This document shows positions 1 through 7,558 of a stretch of 14,843 nucleotides of DNA, in pieces. Source of the DNA: an uncultured Gemmatimonadota bacterium (lineage in GTDB: Bacteria > Gemmatimonadota > Gemmatimonadetes > Gemmatimonadales > Gemmatimonadaceae); contig CAMLHT010000078.1 in the NCBI GenBank assembly GCA_946479895.1, positions 1 to 14,843 of the forward strand. The letters run 5' to 3'. The notes under the pieces were generated by a model that saw only the letters and a list, made by a program, of their open reading frames with translations, had not been told where the DNA came from and ran no database searches. The stretch's first letter is position 1. Each line of letters opens with the position of its first letter. A program made the translations under genes and the position numbers.

Positions 1-50
1 GCACTCAGCGCCGGACGAGTCCCCACACCCCTGGTTGCCTGTCCCGCGTT

Positions 51-67
51 CATCTGCGTCATCCGCG
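51..67. repeat. REP-like intergenic motif CATCTGCGTCATCCGCG
   Basis: This 17-base motif lies in the 165-base leader before the first gene. It resembles, with 12 of 17 positions identical, a motif at 3102-3118 inside the large palindrome of the next intergenic region (GATCCGTCTGATCCGCG). Similar sequence in two unrelated intergenic stretches suggests a dispersed extragenic repeat family, but two copies are not proof. I see no open reading frame and no convincing promoter in bases 1-165; the 3' end of any upstream gene is outside the window. Confidence 0.3.
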
Positions 68-165
68 AATCAACCCGGTTGCCCTCGAATGACCGCCTAA
101 CGTCATGCCGCTCACCGCCGTATCCTTGTTGATCCCACTCGCGTCCACCCGTCGCGCCCATCCCC

Positions 166-675
166 ATGAAATACACGTTCAGACTGAACGGAAAATCCAC
201 CACCGTGGATGCTCCGTCCGACATGCCTCTCCTCTGGGTCCTGCGTGATTCGCTCGACCTCAAGGGCACCAAGTTCGGCTGCGGCATCGGCTTCTGCGGC
301 GCCTGCACCGTCCACCTGAACGGCAACGCCGTGCGATCCTGCCAGCTGCCCGTCTCGGCGGTGCAGGGCGCCACGATCACCTCCATCGAGGGACTTTCGG
401 CCGACGGGACCCACCCGCTCCAGAAAGCGTGGGAGGAAATCGACGTGCCCCAGTGCGGCTACTGCCAGGCCGGCCAGATCATGTCGGCGGCCGCGCTCCT
501 CGCCCAGAAGCCCAAGCCGACCGAGTCGGACATCGACAAGGCGATGGAGGGCAACATCTGCCGGTGCGCGACCTATCCCCGCATCCGCCAGGCGATTCTC
601 TCCGCCGCGGGCATGCCGAAGGCCGCGGCCACGACGGGCGCGAAGCCGAAGAGCCTCTTCGACCAGGAGGGCTGA
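166..675 (+). CDS. 2Fe-2S subunit of a xanthine dehydrogenase-family molybdenum hydroxylase (IorA-like)
   Basis: Small iron-sulfur subunit (169 aa) of a molybdenum hydroxylase. It passes electrons from the molybdenum site of the large subunit to an external acceptor. The N-terminal plant-ferredoxin-like domain carries C39, C44, C47 and C59 (motif [11 protein letters not shown]). The C-terminal four-helix domain carries C97, C100, C132 and C134 (QCGYC and ICRC). These eight cysteines are the full set for two 2Fe-2S clusters in this family, and the length is normal. The start at 166 gives the usual family N-terminus (MKYTFRLNG); no Shine-Dalgarno is visible before it. There is no export signal, so it probably travels with the Tat-exported large subunit encoded 3 bases downstream. 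No FAD subunit is present, which fits the isoquinoline 1-oxidoreductase or aldehyde dehydrogenase-like two-subunit branch. The substrate cannot be told from sequence. Confidence 0.93.
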   Translation: MKYTFRLNGKSTTVDAPSDMPLLWVLRDSLDLKGTKFGCGIGFCGACTVHLNGNAVRSCQLPVSAVQGATITSIEGLSADGTHPLQKAWEEIDVPQCGYCQAGQIMSAAALLAQKPKPTESDIDKAMEGNICRCATYPRIRQAILSAAGMPKAAATTGAKPKSLFDQEG

Positions 676-678
676 GCC

Positions 679-2931
679 ATGACCACCTCCGAAAAGCAGA
701 TCCCTCGTCGCTCCGCGACCCAGGATGACACGCCGGGAGCGATGCCGCGGCGCGAGTTCCTCCGGGCGAGCGCCATCGTCGGCGGCGGCCTCCTGCTCGC
801 TTCCTACGCCGAACCCATGTCGGCGATGGGCGGCATCCTCGGTGAGGCAGCCGGGGATTTCGCCCCCAACGCGTTCATCCGCATGACGCCGGACGGCATC
901 GTCACCATCATGGCCAAGAACCCCGAGATCGGGCAGGGCGTGAAGACGATGCTCCCGATGCTCATCGCCGACGAGCTCGACGTCGAGTGGAAGAACGTGC
1001 GCGTCCAGCAGGCCGATCTCGACCCGAAGGTCGGCCAGGCCGCGACGTTTCAGGGGCAATCCGCGGGCGGCAGCACCGCGACTCCCAGCAACTGGCTGCC
1101 GATGCGCCGCGTGGGCGCCGCCGGCCGCGCCGTGATGATCTCCGCCGCCGCGCAGACGTGGGGCGTGCCGGAAGCGGAGCTCGAGACGTCGCCCGGCATG
1201 GTGCACCACCGGGCGAGCGGCAAGTCCATCGCTTACACGGCACTCTTCGACAAGGCGGCGACCATCACCCCGCCGGCGCTCAACGACCAGGTCAAGCTCA
1301 AGGATCCGAAGGATTTCCGGATCATCGGCCAGCGCGTGAAGGGTGTGGACAACCACGCCATCGTCACGGGCAAGCCGCTCTTCGGCATCGACACGACGCT
1401 GCCGGGGATGCTGTACGCCGTGTACGCCAAGGCGCCGGTGTTCGCCGCGAAGGTCGCGAGCGCCAATCTCGACGCCATCAGGAAGGAGCCGGGAGTGAAG
1501 CACGCCTTCATCGTCGAAGGCGTGGACGCGCCGCTGTCGAGCCTCATGAGCGGCGTCGCCATCGTCGCCGACAGCTGGTGGCTCGCCAACAAGGCGCGCT
1601 CGAAGCTCGAGGTCACCTGGGCCGCGCACCCGACGTCGTCGCAGTCGAGCACCGCGTTCGCCGCGAAGGCGGCCGAGTTCTCGCGGCAGGCCCCGCAGCG
1701 TTCGCTCCGGAAGGACGGCGACCCCGACGCCGCGCTCGGCGGCGCCGCGAAGACGGTGGAAGCCGAATACTTCTACCCCTTCATCGCGCACGCGCCGCTG
1801 GAGCCGCAGAACTGCACCGCCGTCTTCAGGGACGGGAAGATGGAGATCTGGGCGCCCTCCCAGTCGCCCGCCAACGGCCGCACGCTCGTCTCGACGGTGC
1901 TCGGGATCCCGGCGGACGCGATCACCATCCACATGACGCGCGTCGGCGGCGGCTTCGGCCGCCGGCTCAACAACGACTACGTCGTCGAGGCGGCGCGCAT
2001 CGCGAAGGAGATCCCGGGCACGCCGGTGAAGCTCCTCTGGAGCCGCGAGGACGACCTGAAACACGACTTCTATCGCCCCGCCGGCTGGCACTACTTCAAG
2101 GGTGGCGTGGACGCGAGCGGCAACGTCGTGGCGTGGAAGGATCATTTCGTGTCCTTCGGCCAGGGCGAGCAGTTCGCGCCCTCGGCGAACATCGGCAACA
2201 ACGAATTCCCCGGACGCCTCATCCCGAACTACGAGCTCGGCGTCTCCGTCATGCCGCTCGGCGTTCCCACAGGCTTCCTGCGCGCGCCGGGCAGCAACGG
2301 CATCGCGTTCGCCGTGCAGTCGTTCCTCAACGAGCTCGCGACGGCCGGTGGGAGGGATCCCATCCAGCTCCGGCTCGACATGCTGAAGAACGCGCCGGCC
2401 GAGATGGCGGAATTCGCGAAGCGGACGACGGGCGTGCTGGAGCTGGTGCGCGACAAGTCAGGCTGGGGAAAGACCAGCCTGCCGAAGGGCACGGGCATGG
2501 GCGTCGCCTTCCACTTCAGCCATCGCGGCTACTTCGCCGAGGTGGTGCAGGCGACCGTCGCCCGGGACGGCAAGGTGAAGGTCGACAAGGTCTGGGTGGC
2601 CGGCGACATCGGCAGCCAGATCATCAACCCGAGCAACGCCGAGAACCAGGTGATGGGCTCCGTGATCGACGGCATCGCCGGCGCGATGGATCAGGAGATC
2701 ACCATCGAGAACGGCGCGACGGTCCAGTCGAACTTCGACGACTACGAGCTCGGGCGGATGTCGGTGGTGCCCCCGATCGAGGTGCACTGGAACGTGACCG
2801 AGTACCCGCCCACGGGGCTCGGCGAGCCGGCGTTCCCGCCAGTCATTCCCGCGCTCACCGCCGCGATCTTCGCGGCAACGGGGAAGCGGGTCAGGTCACT
2901 GCCGATCGCGAAGACGGATCTGAAATGGTAG
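679..2931 (+). CDS. Tat-exported molybdopterin-binding subunit, xanthine dehydrogenase family (IorB-like)
   Basis: Large catalytic subunit (750 aa) of the molybdenum hydroxylase begun by the preceding gene; it binds the molybdenum-pterin cofactor and hydroxylates an unidentified heterocycle or aldehyde. A twin-arginine signal is clear: [16 protein letters not shown] with R24 and R25 ahead of a hydrophobic stretch, so the folded enzyme is expected in the periplasm. Cofactor-contact motifs are visible: [10 protein letters not shown] near residue 127, VGGGFGRR at 422-429, FLRAPGSN near 534, and the C-terminal GLGEPAFPP, where E716 is the expected catalytic glutamate. The arrangement of one Tat-bearing chain matches IorB-type rather than cytosolic XdhB-type subunits. 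AGGAGG at 665-670, eight bases before the ATG and inside the last codons of the small-subunit gene, fixes the start and indicates translational coupling. No cytochrome c or maturation factor gene is adjacent in the window. Confidence 0.93.
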   Translation: MTTSEKQIPRRSATQDDTPGAMPRREFLRASAIVGGGLLLASYAEPMSAMGGILGEAAGDFAPNAFIRMTPDGIVTIMAKNPEIGQGVKTMLPMLIADELDVEWKNVRVQQADLDPKVGQAATFQGQSAGGSTATPSNWLPMRRVGAAGRAVMISAAAQTWGVPEAELETSPGMVHHRASGKSIAYTALFDKAATITPPALNDQVKLKDPKDFRIIGQRVKGVDNHAIVTGKPLFGIDTTLPGMLYAVYAKAPVFAAKVASANLDAIRKEPGVKHAFIVEGVDAPLSSLMSGVAIVADSWWLANKARSKLEVTWAAHPTSSQSSTAFAAKAAEFSRQAPQRSLRKDGDPDAALGGAAKTVEAEYFYPFIAHAPLEPQNCTAVFRDGKMEIWAPSQSPANGRTLVSTVLGIPADAITIHMTRVGGGFGRRLNNDYVVEAARIAKEIPGTPVKLLWSREDDLKHDFYRPAGWHYFKGGVDASGNVVAWKDHFVSFGQGEQFAPSANIGNNEFPGRLIPNYELGVSVMPLGVPTGFLRAPGSNGIAFAVQSFLNELATAGGRDPIQLRLDMLKNAPAEMAEFAKRTTGVLELVRDKSGWGKTSLPKGTGMGVAFHFSHRGYFAEVVQATVARDGKVKVDKVWVAGDIGSQIINPSNAENQVMGSVIDGIAGAMDQEITIENGATVQSNFDDYELGRMSVVPPIEVHWNVTEYPPTGLGEPAFPPVIPALTAAIFAATGKRVRSLPIAKTDLKW

Positions 2932-2957
2932 GTCGATCGTCATCCGCGTGCGGGGCT

Positions 2958-3184
2958 GGCTGGCGTCCAGGCGGACGTACAGCCCGCTCCATTTGACACG
3001 CGGATCACGCTGCGCCTGGCGGCGTCGCGGATCGAGCGGATCTCTTTTGTAGTTCCTCACTCGCGAATGCCGACTGCCTCCCCGAGTGAGAATCAGAAAA
3101 AGATCCGTCTGATCCGCGACGCCGCAGGCGCAGCGTGATCCGCGCGTAAAGCGGAACGGACGTACCCCCGCTCCAGCGCCAGCC
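2958..3184. repeat. Long imperfect palindrome, MITE- or REP-like element
   Basis: This stretch between the molybdenum hydroxylase operon and the terminator contains no credible gene. Bases 2999-3018 pair perfectly with 3125-3144, and 3020-3033 pair with 3111-3124, giving 34 base pairs interrupted by a single bulged G at 3019. Pairing continues in broken form inward (CGGATCT-type tract) and ends in CTCACTCG (3056-3063) against CGAGTGAG (3083-3090) around a 19-base loop. The outer edges carry GGCTGGCG (2958-2965) and CGCCAGCC (3177-3184), an 8-base terminal inverted repeat. The arms show substitutions relative to each other, as in an old element. A miniature transposable element or a BIME-like pair of extragenic palindromes would both fit; no target duplication is obvious directly outside the ends. 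Confidence 0.7.
2972..3175. repeat. Near-identical direct repeats inside the outer arms of the palindrome
   Basis: CGGACGTAC followed by two variable bases and CCGCTCCA occurs at 2972-2991 and, one base shorter, at 3157-3175, in the same orientation on either side of the long hairpin core. Direct copies flanking an inverted-repeat core could be remnants of a target duplication or of a composite of two REP units. The copies are too diverged to choose between these. Confidence 0.45.
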
Positions 3185-3213
3185 AATCCCGCCAGATCAT
3201 TGCCAGTAAAGAA

Positions 3214-3244
3214 GAAAGGCCCCGGAATCTCTCCGGGGCCTTTC
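3214..3244. terminator. Strong bidirectional rho-independent terminator
   Basis: A perfect 12-base-pair stem (GAAAGGCCCCGG at 3214-3225 with CCGGGGCCTTTC at 3233-3244) encloses a 7-base loop. On the plus strand it is followed by CTTTTC, on the minus strand by TTCTTTAC, so both directions have pyrimidine-rich, U-containing tails. On the minus strand it lies 23 bases after the stop of the dockerin protein gene and should end that three-gene operon. On the plus strand it would end transcripts from the molybdenum hydroxylase operon, which stops 282 bases upstream. Confidence 0.9.
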
Positions 3245-3267
3245 CTTTTCGAGCGTCGACCCGCGGA

Positions 3268-6200
3268 CTAGGGGTTGACCGTGAACGCCGAGCTGGCGAA
3301 CGAGGTCAGGACGCCGCTTGGCAGGAAGACCTTCGCGGTGAGGGTCTGACCGCCCGTCGTGTCGAGCTTGAGGTCCGTCAGCGTCAGCACGCCGTTCTCG
3401 ACGCGCATGCGGACCGGCGCCGTCTGTCCATTCACCTTGCCCGACGTCGGGCTGAGCGTGATGTACTGCGTGCCCACCAGGAGCTTGTTCGCGGCATCCC
3501 GCATCTCGAGCACCGGGGCCGGGCTCATCGCGGTGTTCACCGTGACGTTCGTCGGCTGCGTCTTCCAGGCGAGGGTCGTCAGGCCGGCGAAGACGGACTT
3601 GTTCAGCTCCGGCTTCGACGGTGACAGGCCCTCGACGTAGTTGCCGCTGTAGACGATCTGGCCGTTGATCTCGCCGCCATCGACGAGCTCGACGTCCTTC
3701 GCGGTCACCGTCTGGAGCGGCGCCGTGATCTGGAGCTTCCGCGCCTTGACCGAGGTCGAGAAGGTCGCCGAGCCGGTGACGAACACCGTGTCCGCCTGCG
3801 TGAGGTCGGCGGCGCCATCGACGATCACGTTGCCCGCCAGCGTGAGCTTCGCCTGGCCTCCGCTCGCGATCAGCTTGCCGTGGATGCTGGCGCCGGAGAT
3901 GGAGGGCGAGCCCGCCACGCCGAGGATCTTCGTCGCGACCTCGAGGTCGTTGAAGTGACCGCTGACGGTCGTGATGTTGCCGGTGCTCCAGATGGTCTTG
4001 TGCGTGCCGGTCGGGTAGAACCCGCCCGCCTTGGAGCCGCTGATGTTGCCGGTCACCTTGAGCACGCCGGCCGTCACGAGCGACTGGAGGGGCAGGTCGG
4101 TGCCGATACGATTGAACACCAGGTTGCCGTCGATCGTGAGCGTGTCCTTCGCGTCCTGCATGCGGAGGATGCCGGCCACGGTCGAGGCGCCGGTGACGAC
4201 GACGCTGCGCCGCTCCATGCTCAGCTCACCGTTCTGCGCGACGGTCAGCCCGTTGGCGATGGAGATGTTGCCGCCGAACGAGGCCTTGCCGGTCACCAGC
4301 ACGTGCTTGTAGCCGGCGATGGCCTGGATCGTCTGCGCCCGCGTCGGCGCCGCGTACTCCGTCGTGTCGACGGTCCAGGCGCCATCCACGCGCTGCACGG
4401 CGCCGATCTGGAGCGCCGCGAGGATCACGCTGCTGCCCGGCAGCGTCTGCACGTCCTCGAGCACGTTGATGCGTCCGTTGCCGGAAAGCTTGGTGTTGTC
4501 GCGGATCGTCAGGTTGCGACGCACGCCGGGCACCCAGAACCGGCCGACGATGCCGCCCGTCAGGGTCGTGTCCTGGAGGACGATGCCGCCGGTGCTCGAG
4601 TTGTTGAGCGTCAGGGCATTGAAGTGGAACGACGTCACCGCGCGGAGCTTCTGCGTCGCCGCTCCGATCATGATGAACTCGTGCGAGAGCGGCGTGGCCG
4701 TCACGGGGACGCCCGGGCCGCGAACGGCGACGTCGCCATTCACGCTCAGCACGCCCTTCGACCACGACGAGCCGCTGACCTCGAACTCGACCGGCAGTGA
4801 GGCCGGAACCGGCGTCGTGCCGACCGTCGTACCGACGGGGCCGAGCAGGCCGCCCTTGACGACGACCCTGTCGGCGTCGTTGTCCATGATCAGCTGCGCG
4901 TTCGTATGCAGCGGGGTCTGGCGGAGGCTGCCGCCGATCGTGACCGAGTTGCCGCCGACGGTCAGCGACGCCGTCCCGACGACGCAATCGCTGAGCGTCG
5001 TGAGGCAGCCAAGGGTGAGGTCACCGGGGACGCCGGTGCTGCCGGGCGCGAACCGGTCGATGCCCGCCACCACGACTTCCTTGTACTGATACGCCGCGCC
5101 GGCCGGGATGAGCTGCGGCCCGTTGGCCGTGCTCACCGGACCGAGGAGCGTGAACGTGTCCGGCTTGAAGGCGCCGGCCGCCACGAGCAGCCCGCGGACG
5201 GCCAGGTTGCGAAGGGTGATGCTGCCGCCGGCCGTCGTCAGGTTGGCGAGCGCGTTCACGCGTGCCGTGCCCGAGATGGCGCTGGCGATCGTGGCCACGA
5301 CGCGGCCCGAGAACCGGAAGGCGTTCTGGTCCTGTGTCGAATTCCACGTGTGCGACCGGAACTCCACGGCGGCCGACGACACGTCGAGCTCCTGGAGCGG
5401 GACGATCGTCACGCCGGTGTCGGCGACGATCTGCGCCGCGGTCCCGTTGAGGATGATGCGGTTGGTGCCGCTGGCCTCGAGCGGGCTGGAGGTGGTGGCG
5501 GTCGGGGCGTACAGGGTCAGGTTGCCGCCGAGGCGGAAGGTGCCCGTCGGCCAGACCGAGCGGAGCGACGCGTTCTGCATGCCGGCGTCATTCCCGAAAC
5601 GCGCGTTGCCCCGCACGTCGAGGGTGTCCGTCTTCTCGCTCATGATGATGCCGCCGCGGACCGTGAGGTTCTGCGCGACGTTCAGCTTGCGGCCGCGGAG
5701 GCGCAGCGCCGAGACGGCGTTGACCTCCATCGAGCCGGTCACCGAGACGTTGTCGACCAGCTCCGACTGACCGGTGATCACCAGGTTCGGCACCGTGCCG
5801 CGCAGGTACGTGGTGCTCTGGCTGAGACCCTGGGCGTTGACCCTGCCGGTCCCCGTGATCTGGCCGTCGACCTCGAGGCGTCCGGTGACCTGAAGCTCGT
5901 TCGAGCCGAGGGCCAGCGTGGCGTCCTTGAGGACCTTCACGCCGGCGATGATCGTGGTCCCGCTGATCGTCGCGACGTTCGGCGTGCCGGCGGGGATCTG
6001 GACGGTGTCCGTGGGCACCGGGACGACGCCTTCGGTCCAGTTGGCCGCGTCGTTCCAGTCCGTGGACGTCGTGCCCTTCCAGTGGCGGGTGACGGCGCCC
6101 GTCGAGAGCACCGTGACGCTGCTCGTGCCGACGATGCCGTTGCCCGCGTCCGCGGTGATGGTGACGGTGCCGGGCTTCACGCCCGTCACCAGGCCAGTGG

Positions 6201-6951
6201 AGGCGTTCACGGCCGCGATCTTCGGATCGCTGCTCTTCCAGACGATGACGCGCTCGGGCAGCACGTTGTTCGCCGCGTCACGCAGCTCGGGCGCCAGCGG
6301 CACGGTCCGGTCGACGTCGACGAGGCCCGCGGAGGGCGACACGGTCAGCGTTGTCGGGCCGGCCGCGACGACCGTCAGCGGCACGATCGTCGTCACCGAG
6401 CCGTTGGTCGCGCTGATCTCCACCGCGCCAGCGGCGAGACCCTGAACGAGGCCCGCCTGCGTCACCGTGGCTTTCGTGACGTCCGACGAGGTCCAGACGA
6501 TGGTGCGGAAGCTCAGGGCGGTGTTCGACGGATCGAGCGGGGTCGCCGTGAGCTGGAGCGGATAGCCATTGGCGACGATGCTGCCGGTCGCCGGCGTGGC
6601 GATGATGGTCGCCACCGGCGAGCCGACGGCGCGGCCGACGCAGAGCGCCGACACGTCGATCTGGGCCGCCTTCATGAGGATGATCTGCGCGTCGATCGCC
6701 GTGACCCGGCCGTCGCAGTTGGCATCGCCGAAGGAGAGGTCCTGGCCGGCGGCCAGGGCGACGTCGACGATGCCCTTGAGCACCGCCTGCGCGTCGACCT
6801 GGTCGACCGTGTTGTCATTGGTGACGTCGCCGTTGAGGCGCGTCGACTGCGCGTGCAGCGTCGCCGGCACGAGGGCCAGCACCGCCGCGAGCAGTGATCC
6901 CGCGAGCACGCCGGACCACGCGCCCCGGCTGCCGGAATTGATGCGAATCAT
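3268..6951 (-). CDS. Secreted dockerin–BIG2–beta-helix surface protein
   Basis: Large secreted protein (1227 aa). Residues 1-35 are a signal peptide ending near LHAQS. Residues 42-53 and 76-87 are two EF-hand-like loops of a type I dockerin: D42, D46 and D53, then D76, N78, D80 and D87, each followed by a helix (AQAVLKGIV and AQIILMKAA). C79 and C104 could form a disulfide. Two BIG2-type Ig-like domains follow (about 113-193 and 197-282, with VWTSSD/GLVQGL and VWKSSD/GLVTGV). A tryptophan motif at 291-305 (WKGTTSTDW, then NW) introduces about 800 residues of short beta-strand repeats predicted to form a right-handed beta-helix, and an Ig-like domain closes the chain from about 1128. No catalytic motif is recognisable; adhesion or surface-layer function is inference. 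An AGGA sits eight bases before the ATG. It is the last gene of the cohesin-lipoprotein operon, 36 bases after its neighbour. Confidence 0.85.
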   Translation of the reverse strand: MIRINSGSRGAWSGVLAGSLLAAVLALVPATLHAQSTRLNGDVTNDNTVDQVDAQAVLKGIVDVALAAGQDLSFGDANCDGRVTAIDAQIILMKAAQIDVSALCVGRAVGSPVATIIATPATGSIVANGYPLQLTATPLDPSNTALSFRTIVWTSSDVTKATVTQAGLVQGLAAGAVEISATNGSVTTIVPLTVVAAGPTTLTVSPSAGLVDVDRTVPLAPELRDAANNVLPERVIVWKSSDPKIAAVNASTGLVTGVKPGTVTITADAGNGIVGTSSVTVLSTGAVTRHWKGTTSTDWNDAANWTEGVVPVPTDTVQIPAGTPNVATISGTTIIAGVKVLKDATLALGSNELQVTGRLEVDGQITGTGRVNAQGLSQSTTYLRGTVPNLVITGQSELVDNVSVTGSMEVNAVSALRLRGRKLNVAQNLTVRGGIIMSEKTDTLDVRGNARFGNDAGMQNASLRSVWPTGTFRLGGNLTLYAPTATTSSPLEASGTNRIILNGTAAQIVADTGVTIVPLQELDVSSAAVEFRSHTWNSTQDQNAFRFSGRVVATIASAISGTARVNALANLTTAGGSITLRNLAVRGLLVAAGAFKPDTFTLLGPVSTANGPQLIPAGAAYQYKEVVVAGIDRFAPGSTGVPGDLTLGCLTTLSDCVVGTASLTVGGNSVTIGGSLRQTPLHTNAQLIMDNDADRVVVKGGLLGPVGTTVGTTPVPASLPVEFEVSGSSWSKGVLSVNGDVAVRGPGVPVTATPLSHEFIMIGAATQKLRAVTSFHFNALTLNNSSTGGIVLQDTTLTGGIVGRFWVPGVRRNLTIRDNTKLSGNGRINVLEDVQTLPGSSVILAALQIGAVQRVDGAWTVDTTEYAAPTRAQTIQAIAGYKHVLVTGKASFGGNISIANGLTVAQNGELSMERRSVVVTGASTVAGILRMQDAKDTLTIDGNLVFNRIGTDLPLQSLVTAGVLKVTGNISGSKAGGFYPTGTHKTIWSTGNITTVSGHFNDLEVATKILGVAGSPSISGASIHGKLIASGGQAKLTLAGNVIVDGAADLTQADTVFVTGSATFSTSVKARKLQITAPLQTVTAKDVELVDGGEINGQIVYSGNYVEGLSPSKPELNKSVFAGLTTLAWKTQPTNVTVNTAMSPAPVLEMRDAANKLLVGTQYITLSPTSGKVNGQTAPVRMRVENGVLTLTDLKLDTTGGQTLTAKVFLPSGVLTSFASSAFTVNP
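6691..6828 (-). other. Dockerin type I domain (two calcium-loop repeats)
   Basis: This segment encodes residues 42-87 of the beta-helix protein. Repeat 1 reads GDVTNDNTVDQVDA and repeat 2 reads GDANCDGRVTAIDA; both follow the dockerin pattern of acidic residues at loop positions 1, 5 and 12. Repeat 2 also has the usual N at position 3, while repeat 1 has T there. Loop positions 10 and 11, which set partner specificity in clostridial dockerins (commonly Ser-Thr), are Q51-V52 and A85-I86, so partner choice should differ from cellulosomal pairs. Dockerins are usually C-terminal; here the domain follows the signal peptide. Confidence 0.85.
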
Positions 6952-6987
6952 TCGTGAGTTCCTGGACTGAGTCGGAGGGAGGGGGCG

Positions 6988-7521
6988 TTAGCGGGGAACG
7001 ACACTGCCGCGGAACAGCCGGCGGTCGACCGCGGTGGTCGCGGCTTCACTGGCGAACTCCGTCGTCGCGACCGCCACGACCTCGAGGCCGAGCGACGACA
7101 CCGCGGCGGCGTCGGTGACCTTCATGCGGACGCTGGCGAGGGCGCTGGACGCGAACCCGTTGCCCGACGCGCCGACGACGATGAGCGTGTCGTGCACCGG
7201 GTTGGCGATCACCATGCCCTCGCTGCTCGGCAGCGCGGACAGGAACTGCATTCCCTTCGGGTCGAAGGTCAGCTTCACCTTGAAGCTGCCCACCGCCGCG
7301 CCCTTCGGCGCGAGCGAGTTGACCGTGACGACGACTTCCTCGCCGGCGGCCGGGGCCATCTTCGACAGGCTCAGGTACATCGTGCGCCCCGCGGCGGGCG
7401 TGACCGGCGCCACGGTGCTCTCGACCGCATCGCGATCCGTGCAGGCGCCCGCGAGCGCGGCGGCGGACAGGCTCAGGGCCGCGATCGCGGCGCGCAGGGG
7501 GAATTGCGAAATGGACTTCAT
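6988..7521 (-). CDS. Small lipoprotein consisting of one cohesin-like domain
   Basis: Predicted lipoprotein (177 aa). The N-terminus has two basic residues and a hydrophobic stretch ending LAGAC, with C27 as the lipidated residue. From about residue 46 to 160 the sequence follows the cohesin jelly-roll pattern: an early strand pair (MYLSLSK, EEVVVTVNS), a strand with the typical proline-containing turn (FKVKLTFDPKGMQF), a middle strand (TLIVVGASG) and the late LASVRMKVTD strand, ending in hydrophobic strands. Cohesins are normally about 140 residues, so the gene encodes little more than an anchored cohesin. A GAGGAG (complement of 7528-7533) lies six bases before the ATG. It is 37 bases downstream of the larger cohesin lipoprotein and 36 bases upstream of the dockerin gene, so co-transcription is likely. 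The cohesin call rests on pattern reading; a generic Ig-like fold is the alternative. Confidence 0.75.
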   Translation of the reverse strand: MKSISQFPLRAAIAALSLSAAALAGACTDRDAVESTVAPVTPAAGRTMYLSLSKMAPAAGEEVVVTVNSLAPKGAAVGSFKVKLTFDPKGMQFLSALPSSEGMVIANPVHDTLIVVGASGNGFASSALASVRMKVTDAAAVSSLGLEVVAVATTEFASEAATTAVDRRLFRGSVVPR

Positions 7522-7558
7522 GGAAGACTCCTCGCCGGCGAACCGGCCGGTGGGTGCG

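Noticed and set aside
79..103. TTGCCC ... TAACGT as a promoter for the first operon
   Set aside because: The spacing between the two hexamers is only 13 bases, too short for a sigma-70 promoter.
112..2145. 677-codon open frame on the minus strand opposite the molybdenum hydroxylase genes
   Set aside because: The product is a low-complexity Arg/Gly/Asp/His-rich sequence typical of the antisense of GC-rich coding DNA, and the plus strand carries full, recognisable domains.
2996..3165. CRISPR array suggested by repeated GATCCGCG-type strings
   Set aside because: The strings are arms of one inverted repeat and not regularly spaced direct repeats with spacers; no cas genes are present.
4906..6897. 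663-codon plus-strand frame opposite the dockerin protein gene
   Set aside because: Arg/Asp/Gly/Val-rich product without any domain; the minus strand has a signal peptide, dockerin and Ig-like motifs across the same bases.
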